From NCBI RefSeq assembly GCF_000143765.1, contig NZ_GL379780.1, forward strand, positions 1 to 64,000: 64,000 nucleotides of DNA, written 5' to 3'. The translations under genes were made by a program, and so were the position numbers. This document shows, one piece after another, positions 1 to 7,600 of this stretch. Position 1 is the first letter of the stretch. Each line of letters opens with the position of its first letter. The notes below the pieces were generated by a model. That model saw only the letters and a program-made list of their open reading frames with translations, was not told the DNA's origin and ran no database searches. Origin of the DNA: Sphingobacterium spiritivorum ATCC 33861. Its GTDB lineage: Bacteria; Bacteroidota; Bacteroidia; Sphingobacteriales; Sphingobacteriaceae.

Positions 1-882
1 CTCTTTCTTGATAAAGGATTCGGAAGTACTGAAGGTTATCTTATAGTCTGAAAGTGCTCCCGGCAGCGAAACTTCTGTATACAGATACGGCTTCTCACCA
101 GTCAGATTGACACTCACCAGGGGTACGATTTCTATATGTTCATACAGATTCGGATAGACATTTGTGATCTTGATCTTTCGAGGATCTATATAGAATACAA
201 AAAGATCCTGATCATAGGTTACCGGTTGCTTAATAGCTCCTCTTAACAATTCACGATATGAAACAAGATCTCCGATACGGGGAATATTCATATAAGCTAT
301 CTTGCCGGGAGTCATATCATAAAAGATCTTAAAGATCAGATTGTCAGTAAGCTTTGTAGAATCATTTACCCGGTCCAGAAAACTAACCAGCTTGACAGTC
401 ATATTATTAAAGTCGTCCGAATAATTTTTGAGGTTATTATCCTCCATACGCTTTGAGATCAGGTGATGATTTTCATTAAGAGAATACGAAAATACAGACC
501 TTGACTGTATAAGGAGATTATTGTATTTGATCTGATATCCTTCTTCTTCATCGTTGGTGATGGCGATATCATAAAACATCGTTTCTCTGACAAAAGGATA
601 TTTCCGCAAAATATTATCGATCATACCCCGTGCTTCATTTGTATCCAGAAAACCCTGGTAATACGAAATTTCAGGAATTCTGTTTTGGAAGAAGTCATTA
701 AAAGGCACTAAGGATTTATCATATACCTCAACCTTACGGTTAGCAAACTCGCTATCGACAAAGTTAGAGATCATCGTTCGCGCAAAGAATACAGACACCA
801 CATAAAGTATGGTCACAAATACCACAAAGGCAATAAGTAAACCAATATTTTTACGGTATGTATACTTTGTTGAAGTACTCAT
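1..882 (-). CDS. Membrane-anchored protein with large extracytoplasmic domain (3' end outside window)
   Basis: An open frame runs from an ATG at 880-882 on the minus strand to the window edge without a stop, giving 294 residues of an unfinished protein. The start is short and polar, then one strong hydrophobic segment follows at about residues 13-34, then a long soluble region rich in Tyr, Asp and Asn. This is the shape of a signal-anchored sensor with a periplasmic domain, such as a histidine kinase or a SpoIIE-type phosphatase, but the diagnostic output domain would lie beyond base 1, so no function is assigned. It begins 34 nt after the stop of the S9-family lipoprotein gene on the same strand, so the two may be cotranscribed. 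Confidence 0.6.
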   Translation of the reverse strand, partial: MSTSTKYTYRKNIGLLIAFVVFVTILYVVSVFFARTMISNFVDSEFANRKVEVYDKSLVPFNDFFQNRIPEISYYQGFLDTNEARGMIDNILRKYPFVRETMFYDIAITNDEEEGYQIKYNNLLIQSRSVFSYSLNENHHLISKRMEDNNLKNYSDDFNNMTVKLVSFLDRVNDSTKLTDNLIFKIFYDMTPGKIAYMNIPRIGDLVSYRELLRGAIKQPVTYDQDLFVFYIDPRKIKITNVYPNLYEHIEIVPLVSVNLTGEKPYLYTEVSLPGALSDYKITFSTSESFIKKE

Positions 883-916
883 GCGATATAAACTTTGTGC
901 ATACTAAGATTTAGGA

Positions 917-2806
917 TTATTTTAAATATTTATTCAGAAAGACTTCCAGTTCCTGGTAATAAGAAACAATGTTCTCTTCATTTTTAAACCGTCTTCCCTC
1001 GTCATCTTTAACAATATACTGCACAGGTACATTATTATTTTTGAGACGTTGTACGAATTGATTTGCATCATTTACAGAACTGAACTTGTCTCGTCCGCCC
1101 TGAACCATAAAAATAGGTATTTTTACTTTATCCGAATGAAAAACCGGTGAAATAGCCTTAAAGAGATCGGATTCGGTCTCCGGGTTGCCCACAACCTGAT
1201 AATAGAACTGTACATAAGGTTTGAAATAGGGAGGCACTTGTTTAAAATAGGTAAACAGATTAGTATAACCTGAATTTGAAATAGCACACGCGTACAAAGA
1301 AGAGTTAAAACAGGCTGCATATAACGCAGAATAGCCTCCGAAGCCATTCCCCATAATAGCGATCTTATTACGATCTGCAATACCCTCATGAATAAGCAGC
1401 ATGACACCATCTGTAATATCATTCTGGATCTTGCCACCCCACTCTTTGAAACCTGAAACCCAAAATTTCTTGCCATATCCCACAGAGCCCCTATAATTCA
1501 TCTGGAATACTACATAGCCTCTACTAGCCAGGAATTGTACTTCAGGCTGAAAACCCCAGTCAACACGCCCATTAGGACCATCGTGCGGGATGACAACGAC
1601 AGGAAGGTTCTTTCGGTCTTTATGCAACGGATAGGTAATATATCCCTGAATGGTCAGTCCGTCCCGTGTCTGATAGGTCATAGGTTCCATCGCTGACATC
1701 TGACGGTTGGCAATTTTAGGATTCAGATCTGCCAGTTTGATCAATTTATCCTCAGCAACATTATAATAGTAGACCGCTCCAGGATTCTGATCGGTATAGC
1801 TTTTAAAGATAAAATGATTCAAGGAAGAGTCACGGTCTATAAAATCAATCTCTGCCTGATCAACTTTCGCCCTGATCCGGTCATTTACCTGTTTGACCTT
1901 CTCGTTAAAAAACACACGTGTTTCTTTATTAAGGGCAAAACCTGCATATACCATCTCATTCATTTCATTAGAATAGCCGGTAGAATTGAGATCGACATCC
2001 GGATGACCAAATATTTCTTTTATTTCTGTTCCGCTTGAGGCATCATATTCGACCAGTGTCAATTTATCGCGACCTACATTAGAAAGCGCATAGATCTTTG
2101 AGGAAGATCCCTTGACAAATCCTAAAGGCAGAATATTGGTCTCAAAATCATTTGTTACAATCTCTTTAAAAGGAGTTTTCTGATTTGGACGATACAGGAT
2201 GGATTCTTCTACACTATCGCTTGTCAAAGCCAGACGAACTTCCCCGTCCGGAGAACCATACCAGGAAATAACATTACCGGGATTTTTATCCAGCAACTGT
2301 TTTGGACGGCCATCCAGAAAGACCCTGTAAATATCAAAAACTGAGGAATCACGTTCATTAATCGCTGCCAGCAGACTGTTATCTTTTAATACGATAGGAT
2401 TTACCCATCTGAGTCTTCTTTTTATAGGCTTAAAAAGTGGAACAGATGCTTCTGTATGGACATCTATAGCGAATAATCTTAAGCTGTCTTCGGGAGATTG
2501 TGTGTTGGAATAAACGATTTTATCTTTATTTGCCCAGAAGAAATACTGAACATTCATATCAGCCTGATATGTAAGCTGCTTTGATTTGGATTTATCCTCC
2601 AGATTAAGAATAAAGATATTCTTACAATGATTCTCCAGACCCAGATATGCAATCTGTTTCCCGTCGGGAGAGATTTTAAAGTTAGTTTTTTCGGGTATGG
2701 CAAAAAAGTCCTGCACAGGGATTAAGTTGCTCTCACTTTTGTTTGTGCAACCTACCCCGATCAACAATAACAGACACGCAATTGCATTTAAAACTAATTT
2801 ACCCAT
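917..2806 (-). CDS. S9-family (prolyl oligopeptidase-like) lipoprotein, catalytic Ser and His replaced
   Basis: 629 residues. The N-terminus is a lipoprotein signal with lipobox LIGVGC (Cys20). Residues about 30-380 look like the WD/beta-propeller half of S9 peptidases, and about 385-629 form the alpha/beta hydrolase half (VVIPHDGPNGR, FQMNYRGSVGYGKKF). In active relatives the nucleophile sits in GxSxGG; here the segment reads MGNGFGGYS, with Gly488 (codon 1343-1345) at the Ser position. The Asp loop is kept (QGGRDKFSS, Asp573). The usual EGHGF, carrying the His, reads EGRRFK, so Arg605 (codon 992-994) replaces the His. The frame is intact and full length, so this looks like a maintained pseudo-enzyme rather than a decayed gene. 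It lies 34 nt upstream of the edge-truncated membrane protein. Confidence 0.85.
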   Translation of the reverse strand: MGKLVLNAIACLLLLIGVGCTNKSESNLIPVQDFFAIPEKTNFKISPDGKQIAYLGLENHCKNIFILNLEDKSKSKQLTYQADMNVQYFFWANKDKIVYSNTQSPEDSLRLFAIDVHTEASVPLFKPIKRRLRWVNPIVLKDNSLLAAINERDSSVFDIYRVFLDGRPKQLLDKNPGNVISWYGSPDGEVRLALTSDSVEESILYRPNQKTPFKEIVTNDFETNILPLGFVKGSSSKIYALSNVGRDKLTLVEYDASSGTEIKEIFGHPDVDLNSTGYSNEMNEMVYAGFALNKETRVFFNEKVKQVNDRIRAKVDQAEIDFIDRDSSLNHFIFKSYTDQNPGAVYYYNVAEDKLIKLADLNPKIANRQMSAMEPMTYQTRDGLTIQGYITYPLHKDRKNLPVVVIPHDGPNGRVDWGFQPEVQFLASRGYVVFQMNYRGSVGYGKKFWVSGFKEWGGKIQNDITDGVMLLIHEGIADRNKIAIMGNGFGGYSALYAACFNSSLYACAISNSGYTNLFTYFKQVPPYFKPYVQFYYQVVGNPETESDLFKAISPVFHSDKVKIPIFMVQGGRDKFSSVNDANQFVQRLKNNNVPVQYIVKDDEGRRFKNEENIVSYYQELEVFLNKYLK

Positions 2807-2918
2807 ATATCAGAAGTCCCTGTTTCAAATATTCAAATTATAAACGATAACTCAAGGATATGCAACCTTATTTTTACATAAAAACGAATACAAAATCAGA
2901 GCTATCAACAATTGTTGG

Positions 2919-2926
2919 TACATTTG
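2919..2926 (+). promoter_or_regulatory. TAnnTTTG box 4 nt before ATG (DUF4286 gene)
   Basis: TACATTTG is a perfect Bacteroidota -7 box and ends 4 nt before the ATG at 2931. Transcription would start at about the A of the ATG, implying a leaderless mRNA. No TTG lies at the expected -33 distance, so confidence is limited. Confidence 0.45.
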
Positions 2927-2930
2927 TATT

Positions 2931-3215
2931 ATGTATTTATATAACATCTCTATCATCACAGAAGATTCAGTTCATGCCGAAATAATGGATTGGGTAAAAA
3001 CAGAAATTCTTAGTCAAAATGAATATCCGGCCAAATTCCTGGCGCTATTAAATTCGCCACATGAAGGTCAAACCCATTGCATTCAACTGGTAGTGGAAAA
3101 AGAGCAGGATATTGAGACCTTTAACGCGAAATATCTGGTCCCGTTTCAGGAATTCATCTCGACCTCTCATCACGGCAAAGCTTTTATATTCGACAGTATT
3201 ATGAAATATCTATAA
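2931..3215 (+). CDS. DUF4286 family protein
   Basis: A 94-residue protein without signal peptide or membrane segment. The sequence pattern (N-terminal YNISIITEDSVHAEIMDWVK, central CIQLVVE, C-terminal FISTSHHGKAFIFDSIMKYL) matches my recollection of the DUF4286 family, small cytosolic proteins with a ferredoxin-like alpha/beta fold and no established role. It stands alone on the plus strand, divergent from the S9-family lipoprotein and convergent with the DUF983 gene, whose stop is 7 nt away. A perfect TAnnTTTG box lies just 4 nt upstream of the start codon. The family call is from sequence pattern only. Confidence 0.75.
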   Translation: MYLYNISIITEDSVHAEIMDWVKTEILSQNEYPAKFLALLNSPHEGQTHCIQLVVEKEQDIETFNAKYLVPFQEFISTSHHGKAFIFDSIMKYL

Positions 3216-3222
3216 TCCTGAA

Positions 3223-3627
3223 TTATTGTTTTTCGACATCCGCAGCTTCTTCCTCATACCTTGGATTGTAGGAAATCTTGGGTGTCATATAATGCAACAA
3301 TACTAATCTTGAATATCTGAAATTAAAAGGGGCAAATACCAGTGTGGTAAAGAATAAGACTCCCAGATATAACCATGGTGATTCACTCCTGGTGATAATA
3401 TAGGTAGCAACAGCAAGGCTCACTATCTGAGCAACTGAAAAGGCGTAGCTGACATACATTGCCGCATAGAAATACCCCGGTTCTACCTCAAATTTGACTC
3501 CGCAAACCGGACAAAACTCATTCATCTTTTGTTTACGGAATCCGTAGGCCTTACCTTCAAAAACTTTACCTACGCGACAACGCGGACATTTAGAATGTGT
3601 AAGGGCAGAAAATTTTGATGTAGCCAT
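3223..3627 (-). CDS. DUF983 family membrane protein with zinc-ribbon-like N-terminus
   Basis: 134 residues. Two CxxC pairs near the N-terminus (Cys14/Cys17 in KCPRCR, Cys39/Cys42 in FCPVCG) form a probable zinc ribbon, followed by two hydrophobic helices at about residues 50-75 and 83-105. This is the layout of DUF983 proteins, whose function is not established. It starts 3 nt downstream of the small CAMC membrane protein gene on the same strand, so the two are almost certainly one transcript. Both carry CxxC-type cysteine pairs and membrane helices, which suggests a shared job in metal or redox handling at the inner membrane; that is inference. Confidence 0.8.
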   Translation of the reverse strand: MATSKFSALTHSKCPRCRVGKVFEGKAYGFRKQKMNEFCPVCGVKFEVEPGYFYAAMYVSYAFSVAQIVSLAVATYIITRSESPWLYLGVLFFTTLVFAPFNFRYSRLVLLHYMTPKISYNPRYEEEAADVEKQ

Positions 3628-3630
3628 TCG

Positions 3631-3891
3631 TTAAAAATAAACTTTCTTGTCATTCTGTTTACGGAACTTCTTATACCACAGAAATCCCACTCCTGCAACT
3701 ATGATAAGCGGCACACCCAAAAGGAATAATACACCATCATTCAATCCGTTACCCTGCGTATTACCGTTTTTTGTACCATTCTCCGCATTTAGAGAACACA
3801 TTGCGCATTGTGCCTGTGCTGTAGAATCAGGAGTTCCAATCCATAATAGCACACAGGAAATAAGAACAAAAAAGCGATTAACTATTTTCAT
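3631..3891 (-). CDS. Small membrane protein with QCAMC motif, unknown function
   Basis: 86 residues with an N-terminal signal-type hydrophobic stretch (about 6-20), then AQAQCAMCSLNAE (Cys29 and Cys32), a Gly/Asn-rich linker of about 18 residues, a second hydrophobic helix (about 54-75) and a basic tail. The cysteine pair would be extracytoplasmic directly after the signal sequence. I do not recognise a named family. A TAACTTTG box (3896-3903) sits 4 nt before the ATG. The stop is 3 nt from the DUF983 start, so they form a two-gene operon. Confidence 0.7.
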   Translation of the reverse strand: MKIVNRFFVLISCVLLWIGTPDSTAQAQCAMCSLNAENGTKNGNTQGNGLNDGVLFLLGVPLIIVAGVGFLWYKKFRKQNDKKVYF

Positions 3892-3895
3892 ATCA

Positions 3896-3903
3896 CAAAG
3901 TTA
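3896..3903 (-). promoter_or_regulatory. TAnnTTTG box 4 nt before ATG (CAMC protein)
   Basis: Read on the minus strand this is TAACTTTG, a perfect -7 box. It ends 4 nt before the ATG at 3891, so the predicted transcript start coincides with the start codon. No clear -33 TTG is seen. Confidence 0.45.
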
Positions 3904-3919
3904 ATTATTTTTAAACCGA

Positions 3920-4606
3920 TTACAGTAATACATTAAACTTTTCCCAGAATCCATCCACTGGCAGGCCAGCAACAATTTTCATGGGCTCATCTTTGACAGG
4001 ATGAACAAAAGACAAACTTCTGGAATGCAAACAAATGCTTCTGCGCAGACTTCCACGCGGATATCCATATTTATTGTCTCCGACAATGGGACATCCCATT
4101 GTTGACAACTGTATTCTGATCTGATGTGTACGACCAGTCTTAGGTTTCACATGAAGCAGGTAATATCCTTCCAGTTCACCAATAACTTCGTAATCTAATT
4201 CAGCATAACTGCTTCCTTTTATCTCTCTGTTGTACGCTTTTGTAATCATTTTTTTGCGGTCACGTACTAACCAGTTCTGCAGTTTAGCAGACATTTGTTC
4301 CGGTTTATTTCGTACAACGGCCAGATAAGATTTTTCTACATCGCGGTCATGAAACAACTTGTTCATACGATCCAATCCTTTACTGGTCTTCGCAAAAACA
4401 ATCAATCCACTAACCGGTCTGTCCAGACGATGTATCACACCTATAAATGCATTTGGTTTTTCATATTTACGCTCCAGGTATTCTTTGACCATCATATCCA
4501 AAGATTTATCCCCCGAATCATCCACCTGCACAATATCACCGGCACGCTTATTAATTGCTATGAGGTGATTATCCTCATAGATAACATCTTTATCCGTAAT
4601 CTGCAT
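3920..4606 (-). CDS. RluA-family RNA pseudouridine synthase
   Basis: 228 residues from the ATG at 4606, preferred because MQITDKDVIYEDNHLIAINK begins the family domain; an upstream in-frame ATG at 4627 would add seven hydrophobic residues and overlap the -7 box. The catalytic motif GVIHRLDRPVSGLIVFAK carries the Asp that attacks the uridine ring, and KPKTGRTHQIRIQLSTMGCP is the second family signature. There is no N-terminal S4 domain, so it resembles the short RluA/TruC-like subgroup. The target RNA cannot be told from sequence. It has its own TATTTTTG promoter box 18 nt upstream and is isolated from the MCE operon behind it by a strong terminator. Confidence 0.9.
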   Translation of the reverse strand: MQITDKDVIYEDNHLIAINKRAGDIVQVDDSGDKSLDMMVKEYLERKYEKPNAFIGVIHRLDRPVSGLIVFAKTSKGLDRMNKLFHDRDVEKSYLAVVRNKPEQMSAKLQNWLVRDRKKMITKAYNREIKGSSYAELDYEVIGELEGYYLLHVKPKTGRTHQIRIQLSTMGCPIVGDNKYGYPRGSLRRSICLHSRSLSFVHPVKDEPMKIVAGLPVDGFWEKFNVLL

Positions 4607-4624
4607 AATTATATAAATCGAGTA

Positions 4625-4632
4625 CAAAAATA
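4625..4632 (-). promoter_or_regulatory. -7 promoter box for the pseudouridine synthase gene
   Basis: TATTTTTG on the minus strand is a perfect TAnnTTTG, 18 nt before the chosen ATG. This position supports the start at 4606 rather than 4627. No good -33 TTG is seen. Confidence 0.5.
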
Positions 4633-4696
4633 GCTCAAATAAACCAAAAAGAGCCTATCGAATCCACTTATGTACATAAATAGCTTCTCTATATCA

Positions 4697-4745
4697 AATA
4701 AAAATCCTGAAGCTTGTCTGTATATAAAAAGACAGGCTTCAGGAT
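4697..4745 (-). terminator. Terminator of the MCE transport operon
   Basis: The arms 4704-4718 and 4731-4745 pair over 15 bp with one G-T wobble, around a 12 nt loop. On the minus strand the stem is followed by a T-rich run (TTTTTATTTG), so it ends transcription coming from the mlaD-like gene 38 nt away. Confidence 0.85.
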
Positions 4746-4782
4746 GGACTTAGAATCTTTATGTTTTAAACTATAAATAGAC

Positions 4783-5796
4783 CTATTTAGAGCTTCCTGA
4801 CAAGGCCTTTAAACTATCAGCTTTTGCCTTTTCCTTTTCTTTCTGCTGTTTTTTAAAGAAACCTCTCAACAGAAAGTTACTCTGCATAGCTTCCATATTC
4901 TGATCCAGCTTAGCGGTACTCAAATTCAGATTACGCAGAATCTGTTTGATTTCTGCTGCACCTTCAGGGTCATTTGTCAAAGCTCCTACTACATTATTTT
5001 TATCGTTCAGACGCGCAGATGTAGCATTAAGATTGCTCATCAGCGCACTTGCTGTCTGGGTTACCCCCTGCAATTGGGCTGCTGATTCTCTCAGACTTGC
5101 AAATACAGCTGTATCTGTAGAAAGCTGATGAATTAATCCCTGATTATTGTTCAGTTTATTAGTTACCGCCACCAGGTTATTGGAAGCCTGATTAGCATTG
5201 GTCATCAGTTTATTAAGATTGTCTAAGGATTTGCTTAACGAGACCACCATAGAAGAATCTGTCAACATTGCTCCTACCATTCCTTTGCCATCCACAAGAT
5301 TCTGGGATAACACCGCAAAATTACGGGTAATCTCAACCAGATTATCATTATTAACCGATAATGTAGCCATCATGGCTTCCATATCGGTTCCTTTTGCCGA
5401 GTGCAGGATATCTCCGTCCTCAATAGGTTGAGCAGTCTGTGAACCTCCGACAAGGGTAATGATAGAATTACCAATCAAACCATCAGATCCCAATTTGGCA
5501 ACTGCATCTTTACGGATAAATTCACTGGATTTTGCCTCGATACTCATCACCACCTTTACATATTTAATGCTTTCGAAAGAGATGTCTTTAACTATACCTA
5601 CCTTCACACCCGAAAACCAGACGTTATTTCCGACTTTCAGCCCTTTTACATCCTCAAATTCGGTTGTAACAGTCAATGTCTTTGTAAACTTCTTTTGTTG
5701 TCCTCCCAATGTCAATATACCGGCTATGAGGATAATCAAGCCGATAAGAACAAATAGACCTACTACTAATGTGCGTTTATTTTCTGCTGCGCTCAT
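4783..5796 (-). CDS. mlaD: MlaD-like MCE domain protein (lipid transport, substrate-binding component)
   Basis: 337 residues. A single N-terminal membrane anchor (about residues 11-31, VVGLFVLIGLIILIAGIL) precedes one MCE domain at about 38-118 with the typical GLKVGNNVWFSGVKVGIV segment. The rest is a long helical, Asn/Ser/Leu-rich region with a charged Lys-rich tail (KKQQKEKEKAKADS). MCE proteins form hexameric rings in the periplasm that pass lipids between ABC transporter and outer membrane. Third gene of the operon, 5 nt after the ATPase gene. The tail is longer than in E. coli MlaD, as is usual for single-MCE proteins of Bacteroidota. No MlaB or MlaC gene is nearby. Confidence 0.88.
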   Translation of the reverse strand: MSAAENKRTLVVGLFVLIGLIILIAGILTLGGQQKKFTKTLTVTTEFEDVKGLKVGNNVWFSGVKVGIVKDISFESIKYVKVVMSIEAKSSEFIRKDAVAKLGSDGLIGNSIITLVGGSQTAQPIEDGDILHSAKGTDMEAMMATLSVNNDNLVEITRNFAVLSQNLVDGKGMVGAMLTDSSMVVSLSKSLDNLNKLMTNANQASNNLVAVTNKLNNNQGLIHQLSTDTAVFASLRESAAQLQGVTQTASALMSNLNATSARLNDKNNVVGALTNDPEGAAEIKQILRNLNLSTAKLDQNMEAMQSNFLLRGFFKKQQKEKEKAKADSLKALSGSSK

Positions 5797-5801
5797 ATTT
5801 C

Positions 5802-6578
5802 TTAAACTATAAAATTGTAATCATAAAACGCTTTCACACGTTTATCATCTGTGTCAAATATTTCATTAAAACTTCCCTGTCTTTCAAATCTGCCATCCAG
5901 CAGCATCACAATACGGTCACCTACAGTTTTGGCACAGGCCAAATCATGGGTAATAATAATAGATGAAGTTTTATATTTTTCCTGCACCTCATTAATAAGG
6001 CTGTTGATCTCCAGACAGGTGATGGGATCAAGACCTGCGGTAGGCTCATCATACATCATTATATCCGGTCTCAAAATCAGGGTACGTGCAATGCCGATAC
6101 GCTTCCGCTGTCCTCCGGACAATTCAGAAGGCATCTGATTGATTGCCTGCGATAAGCCCACCCCTTCCAGTACATCTTCTACTTCTGCATTAATCTCTGC
6201 ACGTGTCAGGTTTCTTTTATTTCGTACTAATGGAAATTCAAGATTCTCCCGTACTGTCATACTATCATAGAGGGCACTGTTCTGAAAAGAAAAGCCTATC
6301 TTCAAACGAAGTTGCTGCAATTCTTTTACACCCAGTTCTGTAACAGATTGCCCTAAGACATGAATACTGCCCTGATCCGGTTCCAATAATCCTGAAATCA
6401 ACTTAATCAAAACAGATTTACCAGTACCTGAACGTCCCAAAACGACCAGATTCTCTCCATTGAAAAGCTGCAGGTTTACATCACGCAGGACATCAAGCGT
6501 TCCAAATGACTTACTGACATTCTTAACATCAATGACCACATCACTGTAATCAATATTATAATCATGCTTCTTTTCCAT
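5802..6578 (-). CDS. mlaF: MCE-associated ABC transporter ATP-binding protein (MlaF-like)
   Basis: 258 residues. Walker A GRSGTGKS at about residue 48, signature LSGGQRKRIGIART, Walker B IMMYDEPTAGLDP and the switch His in IIITHD are all present, so the ATPase should be active. It starts with VVIDVKNVSKSFG, the usual first strand. It sits between the permease gene (1 nt gap) and the MCE protein gene (5 nt gap), which identifies it as the energising subunit of a Mla-type phospholipid transporter at the inner membrane. The order permease, ATPase, MCE protein is that of typical mlaEFD operons. Confidence 0.92.
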   Translation of the reverse strand: MEKKHDYNIDYSDVVIDVKNVSKSFGTLDVLRDVNLQLFNGENLVVLGRSGTGKSVLIKLISGLLEPDQGSIHVLGQSVTELGVKELQQLRLKIGFSFQNSALYDSMTVRENLEFPLVRNKRNLTRAEINAEVEDVLEGVGLSQAINQMPSELSGGQRKRIGIARTLILRPDIMMYDEPTAGLDPITCLEINSLINEVQEKYKTSSIIITHDLACAKTVGDRIVMLLDGRFERQGSFNEIFDTDDKRVKAFYDYNFIV

Positions 6579-6579
6579 A

Positions 6580-7338
6580 TTACGTAAAAGCAGCTAAAAT
6601 TTGAACAATCAATATCTCCTCAATAAACACGATAAACATCGAAGCTACTACAGCACTGTTTGCTGCTTTTCCGACACCTTCAGTTCCTTTTGACGAAAAA
6701 TACCCACAATAACTACTGACAGCGCCAATCGTAAATCCAAATACAACAGCTCGGAATACCATCGCAAAAATATCTTTATAAGCGATCGCTTCAAATACCT
6801 GCGTAAAAAAGCTTAGAAAACTGACATCATCTTTACTTGCAATACTTAAATATCCTCCCAAAAGACCTATACCTGCAGTATAGAAACAGAGAATGGGTAT
6901 ACCAATGGTGGTCGCCCAGACACGGCTCACGATCAAAAATTTAAACGGATTGGTCCCGGATACTTCCATGGCATCTATCTGTTCTGTCACATTCATTGAA
7001 CTTAACTCGGCACCGATCTGTGACCCTACTTTACCGGAAGCAATAAGTGCTGTCACCAGTGGAGCCAGTGCGCGGATAATGGCAATGGAAATCAATGAGG
7101 GCAACCAGGATGTTGCTCCGAACTCTTCCAATGAAGGTCTGGATTGCTTTGTAAAAACAAAACCAACAATAAAACCGGTAACACTGATCAAAGGTAAAGA
7201 GCGCCAGCCTATTTCATAGCATTGACGGATAATCTCTTTTATCTCAAACGGAGGACTTACTACTTCCTTCAAAAACCGCATCAAAAAACGGTGGATATTA
7301 GCAAACTCTATAAGTAAATTTCTTACTTTATTTTTCAT
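6580..7338 (-). CDS. mlaE: MlaE-family ABC transporter permease
   Basis: 252 residues with five to six hydrophobic segments, and the family signatures (SGKVGSQIGAELSSMNVTEQIDAM, VSGTNPFKFLIVSRV). The conserved EQIDA loop contacts the ATPase in this family. First gene of a three-gene minus-strand operon encoding a phospholipid transporter core. The upstream region (7339-7600) is a divergent intergenic stretch shared with the DUF6600 gene; the best -7 candidate on the minus strand is TACCTTTA (one mismatch), near 7394-7401. That assignment is weak. Confidence 0.92.
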   Translation of the reverse strand: MKNKVRNLLIEFANIHRFLMRFLKEVVSPPFEIKEIIRQCYEIGWRSLPLISVTGFIVGFVFTKQSRPSLEEFGATSWLPSLISIAIIRALAPLVTALIASGKVGSQIGAELSSMNVTEQIDAMEVSGTNPFKFLIVSRVWATTIGIPILCFYTAGIGLLGGYLSIASKDDVSFLSFFTQVFEAIAYKDIFAMVFRAVVFGFTIGAVSSYCGYFSSKGTEGVGKAANSAVVASMFIVFIEEILIVQILAAFT

Positions 7339-7600
7339 TTACGCAACAAATTGCTTGTACTATTCAATGTATACTCTCTTTAAACAGGCTGTAAAGGTAC
7401 TAATTTCTACTTTTCATTCTAATCAAAAAAGACCAAAAACACCTTTACCTTTCAATTAACATATTTCAATGACAAAATGTCGGCCAATTTGTTTGATCAT
7501 GCTGAAATAAAAATTAAAGAGCTCCATTTTAAACCTATTCAAATGTGCGCAGTCCTACTGATAAAATTAACAAAAGGATTCATCTTTTAAATTGAAGAAT

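Noticed and set aside
917..2806. Frameshift as the reason for the missing catalytic residues
   Set aside because: The frame is continuous and the flanking conserved segments are in the same frame, so the changes are substitutions.
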